A stretch of DNA of 56,931 nt from an uncultured Eubacteriales bacterium (lineage in GTDB: Bacteria > Bacillota > Clostridia > Oscillospirales > CAG-272): NCBI GenBank assembly GCA_934393265.1, contig CAKRQL010000017.1, forward strand, positions 1 to 56,931, given 5' to 3'. The position numbers and the translations under genes are program-made. A model generated the notes under the pieces. That model saw only the letters and a program-made list of their open reading frames with translations, was not told the origin of the DNA and ran no database searches. Positions 50,738 to 56,931 of the stretch are shown in pieces (positions within the stretch are counted from its first letter, which is position 1; every line of letters starts with the position of its first letter).

Positions 50738-50770
50738 ACCGGAGCACCGCCGCGGCGGTGCTCCGGTTTG
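50738..50770 (+). terminator. Hairpin at the end of the cytidylate-kinase-like gene
   Basis: A perfect 14-bp stem (50738-50751 with 50754-50767). The following tail, TTGTATTA, is a poor T-run, so termination may be partial. Confidence 0.6.
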
Positions 50771-50790
50771 TATTATGTGGGTAAGCAGGG

Positions 50791-50912
50791 GTCGGCGCGG
50801 CAGATTTGAGGAAGAATAGCCGGATGTGCGGCGATAATCGTATTCACATACGATGAGCCACACAGCCGACGATAGGAAAACTTGTTTTCCGTTCTTACCG
50901 AATCTGCAAGCC
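50791..50912. ncRNA. Tandem structured RNA-like element, unit 1
   Basis: A 122-bp unit that shares its ends with unit 2: CGGCGCGGCAGATTT and AGGAAGAAT on the left, TCTTACC and AATCTGCAAGCC on the right. CAGATT (50801-50806) pairs with AATCTG (50901-50906) and AAGAA with TTCTT. Inside are ATCGTAT/ATACGAT (50837-50843 with 50848-50854, loop TCAC) and GGAAAA/TTTTCC (50875-50880 with 50885-50890). The transcribed strand is not certain; neighbouring genes converge on this region. Confidence 0.6.
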
Positions 50913-51039
50913 GTTCGGCGCGGCAGATTTCAGGAAGAATCGCCGAACGCGGGGCGCCAGCCGTAGAAACCTACGGCAAGTCGCGCGGTCGACGGTAGGA
51001 GAAATCTCATTTCTCCGGTCTTACCAAATCTGCAAGCCG
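50913..51039. ncRNA. Tandem structured RNA-like element, unit 2
   Basis: A 127-bp second copy. CAGATTT (50924-50930) pairs with AAATCTG (51026-51032). The inner stems occupy the same places as in unit 1 but with different bases on both sides: GCCGTAG/CTACGGC (50960-50966 with 50971-50977, loop AAAC) and GGAGAAAT/ATTTCTCC (50998-51005 with 51009-51016). GTTCGGCG (50913-50920) pairs with CGCCGAAC (50941-50948). It ends 6 bp before the stop codon of the nucleotidyltransferase gene, which comes from the other side. Confidence 0.6.
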
Positions 51040-51045
51040 CAGTTA

Positions 51046-51954
51046 TCAGAAGTTATCGGGGTATACACCCTCCGCCTTTAAGCGGCGGAACGCCTCGACA
51101 ACCATTTCCTTATCCTCCTTGTATGTGACGCCGTACCACTTATCGCTGTTATCGAGCATACGGACATCTGCCTTGCCCTCCTCGACAAGCTCGGAGACAA
51201 CGGTGGGCAGGAAGAACTCGCACTTCAGGGGATTTACCGGGACATTTTTATCGAGGAACGCGGGGAATCTCTTCACGCACTCGTCAATATATGCCGGGCT
51301 GAAGCCCCAGAGGTTCATGGAGACGAGGGTGTCGCCGTCTATATCATGCTCACCGTCGTCCTCTATGTAGTAGATACGGTCGCCGTCGACGCCTATCTTC
51401 GTGCGCTCGACTATATCGGAGAGCATACCGTCCCTTGTGGTGCAGACGCCGCGGGAGACGGTACCCTGCTCTGTCACCGTATTACGGAGCTTATATCCGA
51501 CCATGGCAAAGTGGTATTTATCGGTGTCCTCGGTCTCTGAGAGGAACTTATATATTTTCTCGAATGCGTGGGCGCCGTAGTAGTCGTCCGAATTTATGAC
51601 GGCAAAGGGCGCGTCTACAACCCCGTGGCAGCAGAGTATCGCATGGGCGGTGCCCCACGGCTTCTTTCTCCCCTCGGGTACGGAATATCCGGCGGGAAGC
51701 ACGTCCGTCTCCTGGAATACGTATTTTACGTTCAGCCCGGTGCCGTCAAGGTGCTTATCCATTACCTCGCGGAACTCGTGCTCTATCTCATGCTTTATGA
51801 TAAAGACGACGTCGCGGAAGCCCGCCTTTATAGCGTCGTATATCGAAAAGTCTATTATTATATGCCCCTCGGCGTCCACCTTATCTATCTGTTTAAGTCC
51901 GCCGTAGCGCGAGCCCATGCCCGCAGCCATTATTACAAGTACAGGTTTTTTCAT
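51046..51954 (-). CDS. Sugar-phosphate nucleotidyltransferase
   Basis: A 302-residue enzyme of the NTP-transferase (GT-A-like) fold that makes a nucleotide sugar from a sugar 1-phosphate. The signature is VIMAAGMGSRYGGLKQIDKV at the N-terminus; the metal-binding Asp is in FAVINSDDYYG. The GGLKQ rather than GTRL/KPL form separates it from classic GalU and GlmU, so the sugar cannot be named. The start at 51954 (MKKPVLVIMAAG) follows a distant GTAGGAG (13 nt); a 19-residue upstream extension is rejected. It has its own promoter and converges on the tandem RNA-like elements. Confidence 0.88.
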   Translation of the reverse strand: MKKPVLVIMAAGMGSRYGGLKQIDKVDAEGHIIIDFSIYDAIKAGFRDVVFIIKHEIEHEFREVMDKHLDGTGLNVKYVFQETDVLPAGYSVPEGRKKPWGTAHAILCCHGVVDAPFAVINSDDYYGAHAFEKIYKFLSETEDTDKYHFAMVGYKLRNTVTEQGTVSRGVCTTRDGMLSDIVERTKIGVDGDRIYYIEDDGEHDIDGDTLVSMNLWGFSPAYIDECVKRFPAFLDKNVPVNPLKCEFFLPTVVSELVEEGKADVRMLDNSDKWYGVTYKEDKEMVVEAFRRLKAEGVYPDNF

Positions 51955-52022
51955 ATTTTTCTTATCACTCCTACAAAAATATCTGTCTGTCGGCACGGGG
52001 CTACTCCCCATGCCTCCGTTTT

Positions 52023-52051
52023 ATTTTAGCACGATGTGCGTGCGTTTTCAA
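52023..52051 (-). promoter_or_regulatory. Promoter of the nucleotidyltransferase gene
   Basis: Minus strand TTGAAA (52046-52051), 17-bp spacer, TAAAAT (52023-52028). Confidence 0.72.
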
Positions 52052-52179
52052 GGGGTTTCGGAAATTTAGAGCATATATCCCGGCGGCGGTTTGTTAATAT
52101 GCATAAAAGGCGCGGGCACATTTACGAAAAGTTTTATCCCATATCGGCGCAAAGTGGCGAAAAAAAGCGGCGGCGGGGG

Positions 52180-52208
52180 TTGAAATAGCCGCCGTAATGC
52201 GCTATAAT
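52180..52208 (+). promoter_or_regulatory. Promoter of upp
   Basis: TTGAAA (52180-52185), 17-bp spacer, TATAAT (52203-52208), 41 bp before the start codon. No PyrR-type attenuator fits in the short leader. Confidence 0.78.
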
Positions 52209-52249
52209 ATTTTGAGGAAAAATAAATACAAGAAACGGCAGGTATCAAA

Positions 52250-52879
52250 ATGGGCACACTTCACATTATCGATCACCCCCTTATTCAGCACAAGCTCTCT
52301 CTTATGAGAGACGAAAACACCGCCTCAAAGGACTTTCGCGAGCTGCTCAACGAAATCTCCATGCTCATGGGATATGAGCTCACGCGCGACCTCCCCCTTG
52401 AGGACACCGTTGTAAAGACACCGATAGCCGAGGCACACTTCAAGAAGCTCGCGGGCAAGAAGCTCGCGATAGTTCCCATTCTCCGCGCCGGGCTCGGCAT
52501 GGTTGACGGGCTCCAGAAGCTCGTACCGAGTGCGAGAGTCGGTCACATCGGGCTCTACCGTGACCCCGAGACACACCTGCCTGTCGAATACTACTGCAAG
52601 ATGCCGCCGGACATCGACAAGCGGCTCGTCATAGTTGTCGACCCGATGCTCGCCACCGGGGGCTCCTCCTCCGACGCCATTACAATGGTCAAGAAGCGCG
52701 GGGCGAACAACATACGCCTGATGTGTCTTGTCGCCGCGCCGGAGGGCGTCGAGAAGGTGCAGCGCGACCACCCGGACGTAGACATATACGTCGCGGCACT
52801 CGACGAAAAGCTCAACGAGCACGCATATATCGTTCCCGGTCTCGGAGATGCGGGCGACAGAATATTCGGAACGAAATAA
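52250..52879 (+). CDS. upp: Uracil phosphoribosyltransferase
   Basis: A 209-residue pyrimidine salvage enzyme converting uracil and PRPP to UMP. The PRPP-binding motif is VIVVDPMLATGGSSSDAI near residue 128; LRAGLGMVDGL and HIGLYRDPET are conserved, and the C-terminal VPGLGDAGDRIFGT forms the uracil site. Length matches the family. It has its own promoter and ends in a hairpin before the pseudouridine synthase gene. Confidence 0.97.
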   Translation: MGTLHIIDHPLIQHKLSLMRDENTASKDFRELLNEISMLMGYELTRDLPLEDTVVKTPIAEAHFKKLAGKKLAIVPILRAGLGMVDGLQKLVPSARVGHIGLYRDPETHLPVEYYCKMPPDIDKRLVIVVDPMLATGGSSSDAITMVKKRGANNIRLMCLVAAPEGVEKVQRDHPDVDIYVAALDEKLNEHAYIVPGLGDAGDRIFGTK

Positions 52880-52897
52880 TAAATACCTGACACGGCA

Positions 52898-52953
52898 AAA
52901 AGGCGGCGGGCGGCAAACGGCAGAGAGCCGGGCGCGCTCTGCCGCCTTTCTTA
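52898..52953 (+). terminator. Terminator or attenuating hairpin after upp
   Basis: CGGCAGAG (52918-52925) pairs with CTCTGCCG (52937-52944), and the flanking AAAGGCGGC can pair with GCCGCCTTT, followed by CTTA. The T-run is short, so some transcription may pass into the pseudouridine synthase gene, for which no separate promoter was found. Confidence 0.6.
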
Positions 52954-52994
52954 CAACAAAGCGATTTACCGAAAAAATTTACAGGGGGGTAGTC

Positions 52995-53954
52995 ATGCAC
53001 GAGATAGTCATAGGAAAGAACGACGCGGGACAGCGGCTCGACAAATTTCTCACAAAATCGCTCGCGCTCCCGACGGGGCTCCTCTACCGCGCGATAAGAA
53101 CAAAGAAGATAAAGGTGAACAGAAAAAGGGCGGAAATCTCGCAGAAGCTATGCGAGGGGGACACGCTCCAGTGCTTTCTGCCGGATGAGTTTTTTACAAA
53201 GAAAGCCGACATCGGCTCGCTCGGGCGGATTAATCCGAAGCTCGACATAGTTTATGAGGACGACAACATCCTGCTTGTAAACAAGCGGGCGGGGGTGACG
53301 GTGCACGAGGACGAGCGCGGGGAGACCGACACGCTGATAACCCATATACAGAGCTATCTTTACAGGAAAGGCGAATACGACCCGGGGGCGGAGCAGAGCT
53401 TTTCCCCCTCCCTATGCAACCGGATAGACCGGAACACCGCCGGAATAGTCATCGCCGCGAAGAACGCCGGGGCACTCCGCGAGATGAACGACATAATAAA
53501 GGCGAGAAGGATAGAAAAATACTATCTCGCCGCAGTGCACGGCATACCGGAGCCGCGCGAGGCTGTCGTCTGCGGGTATCTTACAAAGGACAGCGCGACG
53601 AACACGGTCAAGGTATATGACAAGCCTGTACGTGGGGCAAAGGAGATACGCACGGCGTATCGCACTATTGCGGTATCGGGGGGCGACGCGCTCCTTGAGG
53701 TGGAGCTGCTCACCGGGCGGACGCACCAGATACGCGCACACATGGCGCACATCGGACACCCGCTTATAGGAGACGGAAAATACGGCGTCAACCGCGCCGA
53801 CAGGCAGAGGGGCTACAAATATCAGGCACTGTGTTCCTATCGGCTTCGTTTTTCATTTTCGGAGGAGGAGTACCCTGTCCTCGGCTATCTTTCCGGGCGG
53901 GAGTTCCGTATTCCGAGGGATGAGATATTCTTTACCAAGGAGTTTTTTGGTTAG
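52995..53954 (+). CDS. RluA-family pseudouridine synthase
   Basis: A 319-residue RNA-modifying enzyme. An N-terminal S4-like RNA-binding domain (residues 8-65, AGQRLDKFLTKSLALPTGLL) precedes the catalytic domain; the catalytic Asp is in LCNRIDRNTAGIVIAA, and LLTGRTHQIRAHMAHIGHPL is the RluA signature. The exact target uridine (large-subunit rRNA or tRNA) cannot be named. The start follows GGGGGGT. The stop codon TAG is the first part of a dispersed repeat (copy C), so the last residues may have been changed by its insertion. Confidence 0.92.
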   Translation: MHEIVIGKNDAGQRLDKFLTKSLALPTGLLYRAIRTKKIKVNRKRAEISQKLCEGDTLQCFLPDEFFTKKADIGSLGRINPKLDIVYEDDNILLVNKRAGVTVHEDERGETDTLITHIQSYLYRKGEYDPGAEQSFSPSLCNRIDRNTAGIVIAAKNAGALREMNDIIKARRIEKYYLAAVHGIPEPREAVVCGYLTKDSATNTVKVYDKPVRGAKEIRTAYRTIAVSGGDALLEVELLTGRTHQIRAHMAHIGHPLIGDGKYGVNRADRQRGYKYQALCSYRLRFSFSEEEYPVLGYLSGREFRIPRDEIFFTKEFFG

Positions 53955-54015
53955 TTTTGAGCACCGGGCTCCTTTCGTCACGCTTCGCGTGTCACCTCCC
54001 TCCCGGAGGGAGGCT
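53951..54015 (+). repeat. Dispersed hairpin repeat, copy C
   Basis: TTAGTTTTGAGCACCGGGCT, then CGTCACGCTTCGCGTGTCAC and CCTCCCT/AGGGAGG, match 27222-27290 closely. It begins at the stop codon of the pseudouridine synthase gene. Confidence 0.8.
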
Positions 54016-54024
54016 ATAATACAA

Positions 54025-54310
54025 AAGAGCCGGGAAAAATCCCGGCTCTTCGTCCAATCAATCAATGCTTCTCACGAGTTATTTAAGTTTTCGGAGCGCG
54101 GGTCAGTACGGCTCCTTTTTTTGTTGTTTTTCCCGGGCGGGACAGCGGGTTTTTCCGCAGCTAAAATGCGGATTTTCCATTATTCCCTGCCCGTTTTTTT
54201 ATACACGCCCCACGGTGTGGAGCTCATACGGGGGACCGCCACATGCCCTGCGACCCGATTGTCGTATGGCGGTCTCCCTCGGTATCGGAATTATTCCCTG
54301 TATGCTTTTA
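54025..54310. other. Non-coding gap with hairpins between the repeat and the surface protein gene
   Basis: AAGAGCCGGG (54025-54034) pairs perfectly with CCCGGCTCTT (54041-54050) around AAAAAT; it may stop the pseudouridine synthase transcript, though it lacks a T-run. GACCGCCA (54234-54241) pairs with TGGCGGTC (54267-54274). The phrase TTATTCCCTG occurs twice (near 54180 and 54291). No gene is seen. Confidence 0.45.
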
Positions 54311-56931
54311 TTACACCTTGGGGTTGTTTGCAGTCTTGAACGCCTTTGCGGTCTCTATGTAGGTATAGAGAGCGTTGCAAAGCTCCTGCACATCCGTGTT
54401 CGCCGCGTAGTCTGCAAGAGAGTAGGTTGTTCTCTTCTCGCCTACCGTAAGGGTGAACTCGTTTGCAAAGTCGAAGATACGCATGTCGTCTATAATTATC
54501 TTTCCGTCGACTGCGTCAGCCTCGGTCTTTGTTACCGTTACGTTCCAGAAGTTTTTGTAGCTTACGCTCACGCTGGCGCCGCTCTTTATCGTAAAGATGA
54601 ACCTCGGCTGTGATTTGAGGTCAAGGGACGCGGAAACGAATCCGCCGGAGACGGAGGTCATATCCTTTGGCGTACCGTTGAAGGTCTTGAGGGACGACTT
54701 ATAGGTTTCGTTCGCGGTAAGGAGAGCGGTTATCTCTGCGTTCTCTGCCTTATCTATGAACTTCGCCGCGGCGTTCGCATACACGAGCGCGTCTGCCATA
54801 AGGGTCTTTTCATTCGACATGAGCGCGCTGTCGTCAAGGGCGAAGAGCGCCTTTGCATAATCAAGCACGGACACGCTTATTGCGTCATAGCTGCCGAGCT
54901 TTATGTTCTGTGCCTCAGCAATCTCGTGTGCGGCATACGAATACTCGTGCTTTGTATACGTGTGACCGTCGATCTCAACCGTATCGCCGCCAAGCCCGTA
55001 CTCGGAGAGGACATAGAAGTTAAGGTTGAAGTTTGAGTAGAGGGTAAGGTTGAACTTTACGCCTATTATCTCGTTTGCTCCGGCTACCTTCTTAGTATAG
55101 GTCACGCCCTTTACCGTCTTTACAACGGGGCGGAGCGCCTTTCCATCCTCGAAGGTTGCCTCCGGAGCGACGGTCCCGTTCACGTAGGTGTCACCGGTGA
55201 GTTTGAGAGTTCCCTCAACGGTGGTTGAGTTTGAATAAGCTCCGTTTTTGTCGGATATCTTTCCGCTCAGATAGCAGTTATTAAACTCAATGTTGAGCTT
55301 ATGTGCAGCTGTCGTGGTGGTGAAAAATGCGGTCTTTGCAGATACGGTGCTGTTGATGAACCGCGCCTCTACAGGCTGTCCCGCGGCTCCTCCGTGCTGC
55401 CATACACAGTTTCCGGAGGTTATGTCGGAGTTTTTGACAATGACGGTAGCACCGCCGTCGGTTCTCTTTAAGCCCACGTCGAAGAGTATATTATCGGTCT
55501 TAACAGTTACTCCGTCAAGGCACAGATTGCCGCGCGCATTGTTAAAGGTAACGACAGAGCTTACCGCGTTTATACTCATGTTGCCGGAGTAAGGATTCTC
55601 TCCGTTTACCTCTGCGACAGAGGATGCGCCTATCACAAAATCTCCGACAGCCCAGTTAGCCTGTACAAGCGGATTACTCTTGCCGAGGCTGAGAGTCGCG
55701 CCGGGAACGGAGGACCAGACCGCAAGAGAGGAATTATTTCCTCTTAACATGAACATAAAGGTTGTACCGGATGCCGATGTCGTACTCGTAAGCGATTTAC
55801 CGTTAAGGTCGAGCTTTACTTTGCTGCCTGTGAGGTCAACGGCGGTCGTTATCTCGATATCGCGGAGGAGCGTTATCGTTATGTCGGTGCCCTTTATCAT
55901 ATCGCCCCACGTTGCGGCGGTCCCGTATTTACCGTTTTCGCCCGATATAACTATGTAGTCAACGGACGGGTCGATGCTCTTCAGAACGGGATAGTAGTTA
56001 ACCGTCGTGCCGACCTGCTCCTCGGTAACTGCGGGGAGGGTGGCGAGCGCCTCGGTCGCGCCCTCGGTCGTTGCCCATCCTGCAAAGTCCATCTTCTTCG
56101 CTGTAAATGCCTTTGCTACCGCAACAGCATTGAAGTCGAGCGCCGAGGTAGCGACGGGTGCGCTGCCAATGGCAGTAGGAACGGTCGAGCTCGTCCCGTC
56201 GGGATAATTGAACTTAACCTCTACATTCGTAGTATAAACATACGGGAACGTATCGGGAAGCAGTCCGTCCTTTACAAGTGTGGGCTCTATAGCCGTAAGA
56301 GCCGCACAGCCGTTAGAAAGCCCCGTATTCTTTGAGAAACGGATACCGTAGCCGAGGGTTACATCAGAAGTTTTTGTTTCATTGTCATTAATAAACGCCT
56401 TAGTAGCGTCAGTCACGGCAATTCTTGTTTTTGTACCGGTTACCGTAAGCTTTCCGCCTTTAAGGTAGAAAACATCGTCGCTACTCGAAGCGAGGTTACA
56501 ATCAGTGAAAGTGAACGAAGTCGCACAGGCTGTTTCGTTTTTTCCTACATTGAGAACTCGTGCGCCTGCGGATACAGTCACATTGGTAAATGTTCCTGTT
56601 ACGCTTCCGTAACTCTGATTTATATTGAAAATATTGCCCGCAGTCGAAGTAATATCAACATTATCAAAATCGAGAACGGAATTGCTTCCGTCATCCTTCG
56701 GATAGTCAAGGCTTACAGTAAATCCACCGTCAACCTTATCTATCGTTACATCGCTCACCGTAAGCGTTCCGCCACGCATTGCATTGAAAACATTTCCGGA
56801 GGTGCGCATTGTGAAGTCGATGTTTGTAACCGTTGCCTTCTTTTCTGCGTTGTTATCATCCAGTGTAAGGAAATGAGCCGTTGCGCCTGTGGCATAAACC
56901 ACCTTACCTCTTCCATTCAAGCTTGTGAACG
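54311..56931 (-). CDS. Large secreted beta-repeat surface protein (5' end outside the window)
   Basis: The C-terminal 870 or so residues of a longer protein; the frame is open to the window edge, so the apparent TTG start at 56920 is not real. Residues 1-200 and 340-600 are rich in parallel beta-helix-like turns (for example GGTLTVSDVTIDKVDGGFTV and LDLNGKSLTSTTSASGT), as in pectate-lyase-like or adhesin folds. Residues 200-330 include a FNYPDGTSS and FAGWATTEGATEA segment typical of InlB-type repeats. The last 220 residues (LTLYSNFNLNFYVLSEYGLG onward) are a separate domain often found at the C-terminus of Clostridial surface proteins. No LPxTG or SLH motif is in this part. Function unknown; adhesion is likely. 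Confidence 0.75.
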   Translation of the reverse strand, partial: FTSLNGRGKVVYATGATAHFLTLDDNNAEKKATVTNIDFTMRTSGNVFNAMRGGTLTVSDVTIDKVDGGFTVSLDYPKDDGSNSVLDFDNVDITSTAGNIFNINQSYGSVTGTFTNVTVSAGARVLNVGKNETACATSFTFTDCNLASSSDDVFYLKGGKLTVTGTKTRIAVTDATKAFINDNETKTSDVTLGYGIRFSKNTGLSNGCAALTAIEPTLVKDGLLPDTFPYVYTTNVEVKFNYPDGTSSTVPTAIGSAPVATSALDFNAVAVAKAFTAKKMDFAGWATTEGATEALATLPAVTEEQVGTTVNYYPVLKSIDPSVDYIVISGENGKYGTAATWGDMIKGTDITITLLRDIEITTAVDLTGSKVKLDLNGKSLTSTTSASGTTFMFMLRGNNSSLAVWSSVPGATLSLGKSNPLVQANWAVGDFVIGASSVAEVNGENPYSGNMSINAVSSVVTFNNARGNLCLDGVTVKTDNILFDVGLKRTDGGATVIVKNSDITSGNCVWQHGGAAGQPVEARFINSTVSAKTAFFTTTTAAHKLNIEFNNCYLSGKISDKNGAYSNSTTVEGTLKLTGDTYVNGTVAPEATFEDGKALRPVVKTVKGVTYTKKVAGANEIIGVKFNLTLYSNFNLNFYVLSEYGLGGDTVEIDGHTYTKHEYSYAAHEIAEAQNIKLGSYDAISVSVLDYAKALFALDDSALMSNEKTLMADALVYANAAAKFIDKAENAEITALLTANETYKSSLKTFNGTPKDMTSVSGGFVSASLDLKSQPRFIFTIKSGASVSVSYKNFWNVTVTKTEADAVDGKIIIDDMRIFDFANEFTLTVGEKRTTYSLADYAANTDVQELCNALYTYIETAKAFKTANNPKV

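Noticed and set aside
50913..51039. Simple terminator of the nucleotidyltransferase gene
   Set aside because: A terminator would not need a 127-bp multi-stem structure, there is no T-run on either strand after the outer stem, and the unit is duplicated in tandem.

Overview
This 56.9-kb window comes from the chromosome of an anaerobic, endospore-forming member of the Clostridia, most likely a gut lineage of the Oscillospirales/Christensenellales type. The basis is a clear SpoIIR gene, a NifS/NifU pair of Firmicutes type, a BspA-like leucine-rich repeat protein, tandem GH88 hydrolases, and sigma-A promoters that nearly all have a TATAAT-like -10 box and a 17-bp spacer. The DNA is moderately GC-rich and the genes use many ATA isoleucine codons. 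Species cannot be named from the sequence.

Layout. (1) 1-26: the 5' end of a tRNA gene on the minus strand. (2) 202-13203, minus strand: a seven-gene sugar-uptake-type operon with one very large solute-binding protein, two complete MalF/MalG-like permease pairs, a secreted DUF5696-like protein and an NHL/TPR/Yip1 membrane protein. It has no ATPase gene. Its promoter is preceded by three helically phased palindromes. (3) 14018-17093: nifU and nifS (minus), then a divergent ROK sugar kinase. (4) 17288-21252: an XRE regulator with membrane tail coupled to an ABC exporter (minus), with conspicuous operators, then an SGNH hydrolase behind a structured leader. (5) 21463-23092: an AT-rich island with a WYL1-like regulator divergent from a small basic protein and an acidic partner that look like a toxin and its antidote. 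(6) 23237-25656: two tandem GH88 unsaturated glucuronyl hydrolases. (7) 25882-27026: spoIIR and smpB. (8) 27316-31126, minus: TetR regulator, CPBP protease, MscS channel and a Gfo/Idh/MocA (GH109-like) enzyme. (9) 31306-39404, plus: a tightly overlapped eight-gene shikimate/tyrosine operon (aminotransferase, aroB, aroC, an aroE-aroK fusion, aroQ, aroA, tyrA, DAHP synthase). (10) 39544-48206: an FAD-dependent dehydrogenase, then a surface module in which a BspA-like LRR protein, an HprK-like kinase, a PqqD-like protein and a BY-kinase/Wzz protein form one operon, divergent from an SLH-domain protein. (11) 48305-53954: NAD(P)HX repair enzyme, cytidylate-kinase-like protein, sugar nucleotidyltransferase, upp and an RluA pseudouridine synthase. 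(12) 54311-56931: a large secreted beta-repeat protein, cut by the window edge.

The strongest unexplained signals are a tandem pair of structured RNA-like elements with compensatory stem changes at 50791-51039, the WYL1-like/toxin-like island, the LRR-HprK-PqqD-BY-kinase operon, the DUF5696/Yip1 two-permease-pair transporter locus, and a dispersed hairpin repeat whose copies supply the stop codons of two genes. All functional calls come from reading motifs; no database search was run.
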